From: Chionis minor
Taxonomy: Eukaryota; Chordata; Aves; Charadriiformes; Chionididae
Length of the DNA stretch: 64,000 bases
Direction: 5' to 3'
NCBI GenBank assembly: GCA_013398295.1
Contig: VZSF01008848.1
Location: 103,334 to 167,333, forward strand
Shown here: in pieces, positions 27,298 through 39,600 of the stretch
How the letters are laid out: each line of letters opens with the position of its first letter
Position numbering within the stretch: position 1 is the first letter of the stretch
Notes under the pieces: model-generated
The model's database searches: none
The model's input: the letters and a program-made list of their open reading frames with translations, nothing else
What the model was told of the DNA's origin: nothing
Program-made: the position numbers and the translations under genes

Positions 27298-27340
27298 TTT
27301 TTTTTTTTTTTTTGGTGTGTGGGGGGGTGTGTGTGTGTGA
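27298..27340. repeat. T17 run followed by GT/G-rich tract
   Basis: Seventeen T, then GGTGTGTG, seven G and a (TG)n stretch, just left of the CpG island. Confidence 0.9.
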
Positions 27341-27360
27341 TTCGGTGTGCTGCTGAACAG

Positions 27361-27680
27361 CTGCGGTTTCCGCAGGCTTCAGCGGGGCGCAGGTGGTGTT
27401 TCCCACGCGGTGGCCACAGCTACGTTGCTACGCGTGTTTCAGTCCCACGCTCTGGTAGCACCCGGTAGCAGCGAGGCCACGGCTTGAGCTGCTGCTTGCC
27501 GGGAGCCCGCTCCGTCACCGCGCAATGCTTCTGTGTTTCAAGAGGGCGCGAGAAGAAGAAGAAGGAAGGCACAAAGGCACCGCTCACCGACTTCACCCTA
27601 CTGGCTTCCCCGCGGGACACGTCCTTGGAGTGCCCTGCGTCTGCCTGGGGGTGAGGCCAACCTACGCCTCCTTCCCAAAG
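27361..27680. promoter_or_regulatory. Orphan CpG island
   Basis: About 25 CpG in roughly 300 bases, by hand count, in DNA where CpG is otherwise rare; GC is clearly above 60 percent. This meets the usual island idea (observed/expected well above 0.6). No gene is recognised beside it. On the plus strand a good donor, GGGG|GTGAGG at 27650/27651, lies at the island's right end, so it could be the first exon of an unannotated, perhaps non-coding, transcript. Short ORFs cross it on both strands without any recognisable domain. Confidence 0.5.
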
Positions 27681-27703
27681 AGTGGATGGGTGGTCCTGGC
27701 CTA

Positions 27704-27752
27704 CATTAGCGTTTAGGATCTGCATTAGCGTTTAGGATCTGCATTAGCGTTT
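27704..27752. repeat. 19-base tandem repeat, 2.6 copies
   Basis: CATTAGCGTTTAGGATCTG occurs at 27704-27722 and 27723-27741 without mismatch, then its first 11 bases at 27742-27752. It lies at the right edge of the CpG island. Confidence 0.95.
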
Positions 27753-30700
27753 TGTTCTCTTAGTTTCCGTAACAGCACTTTAATATTCAGTAAGAGGTAC
27801 CAATCGATCTGCTTAACACCATCAGTCACTTCACTGTGAGAAATTTGTGCTACCTCAAATGCCCTATTAGGACTGAGTAACTAAGTAAACTGAATTACAA
27901 CACCATACTTTTGCTTGAACTACAGTATCCAAACTCATCAGAAGACGCCTGTTTTTCTACAAAGAGCTATTCTGCTTCACTAGGGATTGAGCCAAAGCCC
28001 ACTGCAGTCACTGGAAATCTTTCTTCCACCTTGCTATCCATGCTGACAGATCAGTACTTTCTGAAGTACTTGTAGAAGTTGGCCTAGCCTGCTCAGGAGA
28101 CTGCAAGCGTCTATTATACTACTATATGCTGCACCTTTTTTCTTCAATAAGCTATTTTAGGCTGTACGTTCGTTAGGGCAAGAATTACATTTTCCAGTGC
28201 TTGCAATGCTAAGATTTTCTGACTCACTAAACAGCAGTAGTGTTAATCAGCCATACCTGCACTTGTGTTACTAAGTCTTCCGAGAAAGTAGGTTCACTTC
28301 TGATGTGGGATGGATATTCTTGTCTCCATGGAGGGACATTTAGCCCCAGAGACCGTAACGATCACCTCTGACCGCATGCTGAGCCTGTGCCAGGATCAGT
28401 CCTCAGCCTACATCACTTTCCTCTTGGTGTTCCAGCTCAGGCACCTGAGTCACCCCTCTCTCCCCTTATCCCCGCTCCCTGCCCCCGAGCATGCTTTAGT
28501 CTATGTCAAAGCAAAACTGCCCTTGACTGCTTCTTTTCCTTTGACAAGTATTTTTGCACAGTTACCATTATTTCTTTCCACTAGTTATTTATATTGTAAA
28601 TTCTAGGTCACCTGTCTGTTCGAAGACAGTGAGCAGAACTTTGATATCCATTTATTTAATTTTCATGGAGCTATACGCTGAAGACATTTCCCCTGCACAA
28701 ACTCTCACCGCGCTCACAATGTAGCAAGGTCTTGCATCAGAAGGACATCTTCTTCTAGATCACAGCATTTCGGCAAAGTCTCTCTTTGTTCTAAAACAGC
28801 CCTGCCTTTATCATCTCAGACAGTAGCAGGCGTCATTATTTGGCCACACATAATTTTGCCATCCTTGACATTTCTAAAAGGTTCTGTGGGAAAGCCCAGT
28901 AGGTTTTTAATCTGTTCATGGGGAGTAACAATCCTAGTTGCCTTGACACTTCAGGGAGGTACAAACTGCAGTAGGTCTACCTCCAGTAGATTTTACACTC
29001 TCCCCTTGCGCTAGCAAAGCTATCAAGTTTGGACTTCAGCGTGTAAAGCTGTGTTTGACCTTGCTCCTTGCTCCTTCTCTCTGTACCGTTCAGCCCTGAA
29101 GTTTGCAGAGTGGTGGAGGGAAGAGAAGGGGAGAGAGGAATGTAATAGCCCTCTTGGGTCAGCTGCCTTTCCTATGCCTTTCCTTACTGCGCAAGTAGCC
29201 AGTAATGCTAGTCTTTTTTTTCTTTAAGTCTTCTTTCTTGGCAATAAAAAAAATATTTAAAAAAATGGAGAGACAGAACTGTTTCAAAGATTGTTTCTTT
29301 TTTGGTCCATTTCCTACAGTTTTTCATGTCAAATGCCCAGATTCACTTAGATTTGAAACATCAGGAGAAGTTTAGATAGTTTTTGTTTGAAACATGTATA
29401 TAAACATTTCAGTTACTCTTTATTTTAATCATTTCTGAAAGGTTAAAATACACCAAAATCAACACAGGAGACTTTGGTCAGAAGTGTATTTTGTTAGCAC
29501 TCTACCTTCTCAACTTGCTGAGTAAGCCGGCCAGCAATTTGAATGTAAATCATACATACTGTTCTAAAATGGGTACCTAAGTGTGTAAGCGTGGATCTAG
29601 GTGCCTAGCTTTAATATTCAAGACTGAAAATGTGGTTTAGAAAGCTCTTATTGTCTCACGGTTGTCCCAGGAGGTGCAGGGGGATGTCAAGGGGCAGTTT
29701 GTACCAGATGTCTGCCATGCTTCTGGTGCAGCCACAGACAGTGACTGCTAGTCTGCCTCACTTTGGAAAACCCTTAGTTTGAACTCTGCCTTCACCCCCA
29801 AAAACTCCAAAATATATGCTACCATGGCTTGCATAGGGTCTACAAGTATGCTCTTAACCAAGAAAGCTCTTTAAAAAGACAAAGAAAAAAAAGTACAACT
29901 GAGCCACAGGTTATGATTAATTCATGATTTTTGAAATGCCATTATGATGGCAAGATGAGCGGACACAGCAGAACAGCCAAGGGGACCATTTGCAGCCTCT
30001 CTGTCTTTCTGTTGTGTTTTGGGAGGACTGACATTTTCTGAAGGGTGTACTGCAGTCACTTCAAGGCCAAGCCCATCCAGCTGCTCTCTCAGCAAAGCAC
30101 TCCTCACTCCTACAACTCCTTCATGCTGTTACCACATACCAGTATATTGCAAATAAATTTTTCAGGCAAGCTGCCGTATCAAATTCTTTCTCTTGTGGGT
30201 GGTCCTTGAGAACAGTAGGCCCCTGTCTCTATTACCAGTCTTGATAACAGACTGTTTACAACCTTAGGATTCAATGGTTTAGACTTTTTTCCCCTGCTGT
30301 AAATTGCTTGTCTAGACAGATTTGGAGCTCCAATCTTTGCGAAAGTAAGGCTTTGACTCAGTTACTGATGTAATCCACTGATTGAGTACATCATATTGTT
30401 AAAAGCAATCTTGCACTGCAACTTCACATTTTCCTTAATCTAATAGGGTGGCAGACTGACTAACTAAATTTTTTTCTTTACTAATTGTCTCCTTTACCTG
30501 AACATAGAACTAGTTCAATAACTGAAAACTGTGTGAGTCAAAGATTTGCTGTTTGAATCCCACAACTGTAAACTGTTTTACCTTGGAACCTCTTTACTCA
30601 ACAAGCAGTGACTTTGGGGGGAAAAGGAAAACAAGTAGAGTAAAATTTTTAAAAAACCAAAACACAAAACAAAATACAACTTTATACTGGCCTCCAGACT

Positions 30701-31039
30701 CAAAACCCTTAGTGAATGCTTGCACTGTGATAACTTGAAGGAGCCTGAAATTCAAAAAGATCTGTTTTCTGCAATCTGGGGCTCTTTCTGAAGCCCACCT
30801 TCAAGGGAACCCAAGCCACTTTGGCATCATGGCTGGGCGACCACACACATGTATATGCACAGGTGCTAAACAGGGGAAGGTAATCAGCTCAAGCATATGA
30901 AAGAAAGAAGAGAAGATTCTTCAACTCTGTTGCTTTGTGTGCTGTGATGTGCTTTCAGACCCTATTTCCTTCTTTCCATATGTCCAGTGCTTTTCTTTTT
31001 AGCTTCCTTCTGCTCACTGCTCACTCAGAAACATAGCAG
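27753..31039. other. Intergenic DNA, nothing recognised
   Basis: AT-rich sequence between the CpG island and the first plus-strand CR1. Frames stay below 100 codons and show no domain. Confidence 0.6.
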
Positions 31040-31564
31040 AAGTTTAGAATACTGAGTTCAGTTTTGGTCCCCTCACTACAAGAAAGACATTGAGGTGCTG
31101 GAGCGTGTCCAGAGAAGGGGCAGTGAAGCTGGTGAAGGGTCTAGAGCACAAGTCTTCTGCGGAGCAACTGAGGGAACTGCAGTTGTTTAGCCTGGAGAAA
31201 AGGAGGCTGAGGGGAGACCTTACAACTCTCTGCGACTACCAGAGAGGAGGTTGTACCAGGGTGGGGATCAGTCTCTTCTACCAAATAACAGGCTATAGGA
31301 CAAGAGGAAATGGCCTCAAGTTACACCAGGTGAGGTTTAGATTGGATATTAGGAAATATTTTTTCACCAAAAGGGTTATCAAACATTAGAACAGGCTGCC
31401 CAGGGAAGTGGTAGAATTGTCATCCCTGGAGGTATTTAAAAGACTGGTAGACGTGGTGCTGAGGGACAGGGTTTAATGGTGGTTTTGGCAGTGCTAGGTT
31501 TACGGCTGGACTCAATGATCTTAAAGGTCTCTTCCAACCTAGGTGATTCTATGATTCTGTGATT
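31040..31564 (+). mobile_element. CR1 LINE 3' end
   Basis: Plus-strand copy of the end of CR1 ORF2 and the 3' UTR. Frames show LERVQRR-like, [13 protein letters not shown] and RLDIRKYFF motifs, then the non-coding tail and GATTCTATGATTCTGTGATT, the avian CR1 3' terminus. It is 5' truncated, as is usual for target-primed insertion, and carries several frame breaks. Confidence 0.93.
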
Positions 31565-32005
31565 TCCTGCAGAAAAGTCCCCAAATAAGCCCATTTTTGA
31601 GAACAACTGTGGGTACAATAGACTTCTGAAGGGCCTGCCATCCCATTCCCTTCACTTAACATTTTTGCAGTGCCATCAGTTGGGTGATTGTCTCAGGTTC
31701 CCAAACAGAACAGTGGCTCATCAACCTCCCTGGCACCCAGATTGTGAGGGAGGTGGCCACAGCCAAGAATCCTGTGCCAAAAGGGCACCGGAGCTAAGGG
31801 GAACTGGAGCTGATGGTGGCCTTTTCTGCTGCCTGCCCACGTAAGGTGGTCAGGTTTTGGGTTTTTTTCCACAGTGTGGCCCCAGCTGGGAACAAAATTG
31901 GCATATAGTGTAGATGGTTGCTGAAGTGGCCTCAAGAAGCACGTGCCTCACCAGATGGAGCTCTTCTTCCAGATGAAGGGACCTTGAAATGGTGAGGTGT
32001 CCTGT

Positions 32006-32215
32006 GGCTCTTCATCAATGACATAGACAGTGGGATTGAGTGCACCCTCGGAGAAATTTGTGGATGACATCAAGCTGAGTGCTGCAGCTGACATGCTAGA
32101 TGGAAGGGATGCCATCCAGAGAGACCTTGCCAGGCTTGAGGGATAGGACAATGTGAACTTCATGAAGTTCAACAAGGCCAAGTGCAACGCCCTGCACCTG
32201 CAACTGGAGTCAGGG
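32006..32215 (+). mobile_element. CR1 LINE internal fragment
   Basis: Plus-strand remnant of the region after the catalytic motif: FINDIDSGIE-like sequence, a shortened form of the LSKFADD part, then LSAAADMLDGRDAIQRDLARL and FMKFNKAKC. It lacks both ends. It lies downstream of a complete CR1 3' terminus, so it is not part of the copy ending at 31564. Confidence 0.85.
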
Positions 32216-35200
32216 TATAAACACAGAAGCACAGCAGGGTTTGGCTCTAGGTGGTTAGTTGTTATTTTGGCTAATTGATTTGATGATATTCAACTTTCAC
32301 GGCCCCGGGGCTCTCTGACAGACCAGGAGTGTGGCTGGGGCTGAGGCGAGGTGGACAATGTTTGTCCAGAGGTGATCCTCCTTCCTCTTGGTGGCTTGGG
32401 GCAGGTGCTTTGCCTCTCCACATGTCTCCTTCCAGCTTGTAAAACAGCGGTAATACTGAGTGCTTCCACAAAGTCCGGGGAGAGACAGCTCTCCAGTGTG
32501 CAGGCTTTTTTATTGTTATTAGCAATGTTTTATCACAAAACAGGAAATCCCATGTGATAGGTGCTGAGGAGAAGCAGAAGACTCTACCTACTGGTCTGTT
32601 CCTCCACCTTCTCTCAGGCAGGGAGTGCTGGGAAAAACTCTGCCACTTTCCCCCTCTGTTTCTGTTTCCTCATCAACCAGGTCCAAGTTTAGCAGCAAGA
32701 GCAGATGATACAACTATTAAGCTTCTGGTTTAGCACTCAGAGGAAGCACGTGGTCTAACAAAATGAAGGGGAAGGCACAATCACTTCTCCTCCAAGCTTA
32801 CAAACGGGTGGCTGATGCACCCTCCTTCAAAGGGCCAAAGGGGGAGAAACCTCTCTCTGCAGCCCCCTGTTAACACACTGTCAGGGAGAGAGCCCTGAAG
32901 ATTGCAAGTCAGCAAGATCCCAGCCTAATATTGTGCAAATAACAAGTGAAAAGGTCAAAACATGGCTACTTTAACAGAGTGACCACGCAAGAGCAGTGAG
33001 TAACAAGATCCTCCTGTTCCTCAAGAGAAACAAATCTGCACTGAGCTGATTGCTCAACTTCAGTAACAGCCTGCAAGACTCACGAGGCATGCACAACCCT
33101 AAACAAATATGAGACAAGAAGTATGGAAATGTCACTTGTCATAGATCACAGGGCTTGTAAACCCTGGAAACCGAGCCTCCATTGCTCACTAGCCTCCACC
33201 CGTGCCAACGCTGCTGCTGCGTTACTGGCGCCCCTGTATGTCAGATAAACGGGTTATTTGTTTCCAGTGACAAACATACAGATCTTCCGTAATTGCAGGG
33301 AGGGGGAAAGGGTGCTCTCTACCCTGAGTTAGGTAACTAACTCATCCTCAGTATGTCTTTGGAGTGGAGAAGCAAGGGACCATTTCATGCTGTATGTGAG
33401 AACCTAGTGCTTGAAAATATGCATCTGCAGATAAATGAACACTTACACCACACAGAAACTCCACATTCCACACTCAGGCCTCCTGTTGAACGCACGTTTC
33501 CCCCAGGGACTTCAGCTTTTGGCCCACATGTAATATTTGTCATATATTATGTTATATTCCATACTTATTTGCTGTGCAGCTGCACAAACATCACGCTTAG
33601 AAGAATACAGTTTAATCACTTGAAAACACAGTCTTTATGAAGTGATGAACAAACCATTCCTATTCCTTGCTTTTCAAACCAACAACGCTGAAATGCCCAG
33701 CATAGATGTCTTATTTTCACTTCCATGCGTTTCCTACATTGGATGGAAATATTCAGTAGTAGTTTTATTTGAAGAATTATTTTATATTAAGGCATGAAAT
33801 ACAAGAGGCCATAGAGACATATAGAAAACATTTAATTAAAAACGCTATGAGATACAATGGAGTTTCTGAAAATTTTGTACAGTCATAGCAAGAACTGGCT
33901 TCTTGTTCCAAAGAACAAGAATGTCATCATATGATGATGAGGCAAAACCTGAAAAATTAATTAGAAAAAATTTTGAAAATACTGAACTGATTTCATACTC
34001 TAAGAATCAGTGATACTTCTGTTCCTGAACCACAGAATAGATTTTAAAAAAACTTTATCCACTGCTTTTATTTCTCATGATGATTAAGAGCACCAAAAAC
34101 AAATGTCTCCCTCACTCCTTCCTTAAAACCAAGCAAACTTATGTAGAGATATACACTTCCACCCTCACAAAGTGGAATTTAAAACTTCCTCTTCCAGACT
34201 ATTAAAACTAGTAGGCAAAATTTTGTTTTGGGGACCGGAGGTGATATTTAATAAGCTGTATACCGTGCAGATGTAATTGCAGCTACTTTGTCTCAGGGGG
34301 ATTCTGGAGAAAGGTTCCACACAAGGATGACCTCCCAAGTGCACACAGCTGCTGTGACATTGCACCACATCTCAAGCCTTTTCCTACTGTCCTCCAGGAG
34401 TACGGCTCAGAAATTCTTTTTAGTCAGACAGGATTTCATTTTCAATGCAGTGAAAAGAGTCATTTAAAATCCCATCTCAATAGAGAGATTATAATGTTGA
34501 CACTTACATAATTTTATTGAGATCCGTGTATTTTCCTGAAAGCACAAAATTCTACAATCATGCCATTATGTATGAATTTGAGCTTAGCCTCCTAAATATA
34601 TATATAAAATAAGTGTTTGTGGATTGTTTTTCTTGGGTGAGGGGGCACAGAAAAAGCATTGAAAATGTGAGTTTCAAAAAAATCCAAACCAGAAATCTAA
34701 AATACTTACAGTATAGTAAAATTTCACCATTTTAGGTGTGAGCCAAGCCTTTTTTAATGCTGAGGTTTAGCAATGCTGATCTCTGTGACCTACTTGTTTT
34801 GTTCACAATTCTGACATGAAAGGTTGTAAGTGTATCAGCAGCTACACTGAGTTCAAGGGAAGGACCTGGGAACCCATGTGAGTAAGGTGACTTTTTATGA
34901 CTGTTTGCAGGCCTAGGTCAAATCTGATTTTACTGCAGGAAAGACACATATCATTTTATGTATCACAGTTTTCATTATTTCAGTTCAGAGATCTCAGCAC
35001 AATCCTTAGTTGTTCTTTTTCAGAATTAAAGCAACAAGTATAGGAGGCAAGTGCAGAAAGCTGGGACCCTGTGGTGCTGTATTGTAAGTCTACATGATGC
35101 TGCCTATATATGCCACTAGCTTGAATGCAGCAGACAGGAATTTCTGGAGCCAGTAAGATACATTTTGTGATTCCTTTCCATCCTGTGTGGCAAAGATTAC

Positions 35201-35377
35201 AGAGACTTTTCCTTACATTTGGCCAAAACCCACCAACTTCTATCAATAAGGTCTTTGCTACCTTAATACAGCTTTACAAAAAACCTTTTTGGAATGCACC
35301 AGTAAAATAAACCTGCAAAATGAGAAGATACATTAAAAGTCATGATTTTTACCAAACAGAAGTACACCTGAATAAAT
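32216..35377. other. Intergenic DNA, nothing recognised
   Basis: Lies between two CR1 fragments, downstream of HSD17B3. No frame over 100 codons and no repeat pattern that I recognise. Confidence 0.6.
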
Positions 35378-36005
35378 AGACTAGACTGGACTAGAATAGG
35401 AAGTTCAGGTGGAAGAGACCTACAACAATCACCTAGTCCAACTGCCTGATCATTCCAGGGCTGACCAAAAGTTAAAGTGTATTATGAAGGGCCTTGTCCA
35501 AATACCTCTTTTTAAGGTACTGTCAGGCTTGAGGCATTGACCACCCATCTAGGAAGCCTGTTCCAGTGTCTGACCACCCTCTCAGTAAAGAAAGGTTTCC
35601 TGATGTCCAGTCTAAACCTCCCCTTGTGCAGTTTTGAGCCATTCCTACACATCCTGTCACTGGATGCCAGAGAGCTCAGCACGACCCTCTCCATGTCTCC
35701 TCCTCGGGAAGCTGTAGAGGGCAATGAGGTCGCCCCTCAGCATCCTTCTCTCCAAACTAGACAAACCCAGAGCCCTCAGCCGCTCCTCACAGGACATGCC
35801 TTCCAGCCCTTCCACCAGCTTTGTTGCCCTCCTCTGGATGCATTCAAGGACCTTCACGTCCTTCTTGAATTGTGAGGCCCAGAACTGCAACTGGTACTCA
35901 ACGTGAGGCTGCACCAATGCTAAATACAGCGGAATAATCACCTCTTTTGACTGGCTGGTTACGCTCTGTTTGATGCACCCCAGAATGTGTTTTGCAGAAT
36001 TATTG
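35378..36005 (-). mobile_element. CR1 LINE 3' end
   Basis: The minus frame reads ILGCIKQSV, then [37 protein letters not shown] and [18 protein letters not shown], followed by a frame-broken tail ([19 protein letters not shown]) and a TATTCTAGTCCAGTCTAG terminus. 5' truncated. It lies some 230 bases beyond the HSD17B3 poly(A) signal, in the same orientation. Confidence 0.92.
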
Positions 36006-36235
36006 CTTATCTTTTGCCTACGCTCCTGTCTTTCCCAGCCCATATCAGATATTGCAGAGGATGAAGTCATTCACAGGCTCTGGACAGAAATAAATTTTTT
36101 ATGGTTGCAGACTTCCAAAGGTCCAGTGTGTACTTCACACCCTGAAAGCTTTTTTTTTCTTCTTGCAAATTTTCTTGACTTTTCAGAAGAAACCAAAGAT
36201 GCAAAACACTCACTGAAAGCATCAAAATACATTGT

Positions 36236-36241
36236 TTTATT
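36236..36241 (-). terminator. HSD17B3: HSD17B3 candidate poly(A) signal AATAAA
   Basis: AATAAA on the minus strand about 300 bases after the stop codon, followed by a GT/T-rich stretch as expected of a cleavage region. It implies a 3' UTR of roughly 330 bases. Transcript ends would settle it. Confidence 0.6.
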
Positions 36242-36544
36242 CATGAAGATCAAATAAGTGTAAATATTTGTGGCCTTGAAGCTTATGTTAAAATAGTAAC
36301 ATAAATTTCTTAGAACCTATCTAAGGCCCGCAGAAGTCACTGGAGCAGCTCTAGCAAATTTTATGGTCTTTGGAAAGGGACAGGAACAGATTCATTGGAA
36401 GAAATCACTTATCACTTGATAAGTGGTTTGGAAGGAGCTATGGCTGAAGCGGATTTGATTCCTTCCACATTCACACACAGAGACAAACAGTGAAATGCAT
36501 CCTGCTGGGGGTTCCCATTGTACACCTTCTGCAAAATATGACTG

Positions 36545-36655
36545 TTAGGGGTTCCTCCACCTCTTCTTCAGATAACTGGTAAACATGTGCAGGACTGCTT
36601 CTTGAAGTCTGTCGCTGTGGAATACCCATAATGGGACAAACTGCAGGACACATGC
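36545..36655 (-). CDS. HSD17B3: HSD17B3 terminal coding exon 11
   Basis: Codes the last 36 residues (275-310) and [21 protein letters not shown], then [14 protein letters not shown]. It lines up without gaps with the human tail (hydrophobic, PAWAF, then a YLK end). The acceptor chosen is TTCTGAAG after a T-rich tract, because it gives exactly the family length. A second in-frame acceptor, CTGCAG 15 bases on, would remove five residues. Confidence 0.85.
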   Translation of the reverse strand, partial: ACVLQFVPLWVFHSDRLQEAVLHMFTSYLKKRWRNP

Positions 36656-39600
36656 CTTCAGAATAATCAAACAAAAACAATTCAAAAGCAGAGGGTTATA
36701 GGAACATCTTGGAAGAAATTAACTGAGTGTTCAGAAAGGTTGTAGAAAACAGTAAATGCAAAAGCTTTTACTTTATACTTTCAGTATGTATGTTTCTTTT
36801 AGAGGGAAATGTTCATTCCTCTCAGTTTTCAGCAAATCTCTTCCTATCCCTACACTTTCATTAAATGCTCATCGTTAACAGCTGTCATGTATAAATATTT
36901 ATTCTATTTTGTTAGCTTGGTATCCTAAGGAAATGATGTTTATGTGATAGCACAGTCTGGTTTTATGTTCTTTCCCTTCCCCACTCATAACTTTTGAGTC
37001 TGCTGGCCAATTTCTGTAAAGGAGTAGGGGTCTCGGGATATTCCTAATAGGGTCATGAAAACAGGCAGCTGGAGAAAGGATGAAGACTAACTAGATGTGA
37101 AACTGAGCTCAGCTCAAGACACAAAAGCAGGCAAAGCCACACGGTGCTGATACCACTGTGCTTTACTTGTGTATTCCTCTCTTCATAGTTTACTGGTACC
37201 TTATTAGCCTTAATAACCTGCTCACTGTTTTTCATTTGATGTCCAACCTTAAGGTCCCTGAAATCAGTCAAAAGAAACTGCTGAATCCAGAGAGCCTTGG
37301 TTCAGCCTGTGGGACCCATTTACACACTATCAAATTCAATTACCAGCATTTCATGGGCTAAACATCCAAAGATCTCATCTCCAAAGGTGACATAATCCAG
37401 TGATTCACTAACAAATTCTTCTGCCGTCTTTGTAATAAGACCAGGTTTTTGGTACATTGTCATTGGCGTAGAAACACCATAAGGAGCCACTACCTGAAAT
37501 AAGAAATCGTAATAACAGTGTAATGTCATCTGACATTTAGATAAGGCCATTCACTCCACAGAATACTACAGCATCTGAAAAATTGTAACAGATATTTGCA
37601 ATGGAGTAAGGCACTACATGGAACAACTAATGGTACTATGATGGAATATGAAAAAAGCCTATAGCTGCATAAAGGGAAGAGAGAACGCTTTGACAGGGTC
37701 ACCCAGCACTTAATCAAGGACAGCTACACTATGCAGATTTAGGCATCTCAGATATTCTTGAAGAATTCGTTAAAGTGAAGGCAAATATAGCAAGATATAG
37801 CATCACCTGTATGATAATTCCCTTTGCCTTATACTCCGCTTGTAGTGCTTTGGAGAAAGTGCTTATAAAAGCCTAAAATAAAATAAAACAAAATAACTTT
37901 AGCACGGGAAACTAGGTACTTTCACACATGCTCACAACTATGTGCAAACAGGTCCTTAACAAAAATGGCCAAGCATCATAGAATCATAGAGTCATAGAAT
38001 CACCTGCGTTGGAAGAGACCTTCAATATTATCGAGTCCAGCCATAAACCTACACTGCCAAAACCACCCCTAAGCCATGTCCCACAGCACCACGTCCACCC
38101 GTCTTTTATATACCTCCAGGGATGGCGATTCCACCACCTCCCTGGGCAGCCTGTTGCAATGCCTGATAACCCTTTCGGTAAGGAAGTTTTTCCTAATATC
38201 CAACCTAAACCTCCCCTGGCACAACTTGAGGCCATTTCCTCTTGTCCTGTCAAGACATGCATCCTAAGTCACAGTCATGCATCCTAAGTCACAGCGCGGT
38301 GGTGAAAAACATAGAAATGAAGTTTTCAGGACATATTTGCTGCTGGTGCATGTGAGCACTGGCAAGATTGACTTTTTATCTGCACCGGAAAAGATGGACC
38401 CTGGCATTGGCCCAATCCAGACATGAAACAAGTAGTACTGCAGACTGGACTGAAAGCTTTGTCCCATTTATGAAAATACAGAGATATGAATGCCCGAGTC
38501 CCATTTATTCTAGCTATTGTTTCATGTGGCTCTCATCTCTGGCTGACACCTACCCTCCCAGTTCAAGGCTTACACGGCTGTTTCTCTTGCAGTAAGAAGG
38601 GGAGTGAAATACAACTCATGCCTTCAGTGTATACCTATTAGCATAGCCTACAAGTATGATATTCAAAGTCATGTATTTGGAAATTTGGGCGGGGGAGATA
38701 AGGTTTATAGCTTCAGGCTTAAGGGTTTACCTTTCTATGTTTTTCTCCACACTATGAAGAATACACATATACTAACTTCATTGTGTAAAACTTTATTTTC
38801 TTTTAAGACTGGTTTTAGGAGCTAGATCTTTGAGAAATATTGAGAAACTTGACAACATTGAATCGCTCCTCTGCAATTAGAAATATAAAAGTCCTACTAA
38901 GGAGAAAAAATGACGGTCTTTCAAAGCCATCATTTGACAGGCCTTACAATTTAAACACCAATAGTGTCATGATATTGCATGAAATACCAATATGCTGACA
39001 AGTAACATATTTTCCTTTCAGGGCACTGCAAAAAAAGTCCATTCATAAAGAAACAAAGGTAAAAGACAGCCAAGAATGAAAAATGTCAATACAACCAATG
39101 TATCATATCACTTTGAAATAATGTTAACTAAACTTTTTTAAGGAACTAAAATTTTCTAGTTTGAATGTAGTTCAGGTCTTCAGGAACGAGAAACTTACAT
39201 TAAAAAGAGAAAAAACAAATGCAAAACGGTAATTTCTTACCAAGAATAACTAGCTTTTTCTTACCAAGCTGAACTTTAGCCATGATCAAGCAAATAATGT
39301 TAGAATTTTTAATCTGGACCAAGCCTGAGCTGAGCAAGTTGCCTTTGGAATTTAAAAAAAAAAATATTCACTCCTCATCTTTTTAAGCTCTGGGGTTTTA
39401 ATTCAAAGCAAAATTTCAAAGTGAAATCTATGAAGTCAGGTAACTCACCACCTACCTACCAGGAATTTTATTCTTGGTTCCATATGCAAAATCCAGCACT
39501 TTTGCGCATCCTCAGTTTTGAGCAAACTAGCTAAGACAACCTGGTAAAAAACATCACTTCCCGGAATGAGAAAAAATTGTTAACACCAGTATAATACTAT

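Noticed and set aside
31693..31935. Frame containing FVPSWGH, considered as the last HSD17B3 exon
   Set aside because: The exon at 36545-36655 matches the family tail over its whole length with correct splice phase.
1..36000. Search for 3' exons of ERCC6L2, the expected neighbour
   Set aside because: No helicase or C-terminal exon was recognisable, so the neighbour probably lies outside the window.
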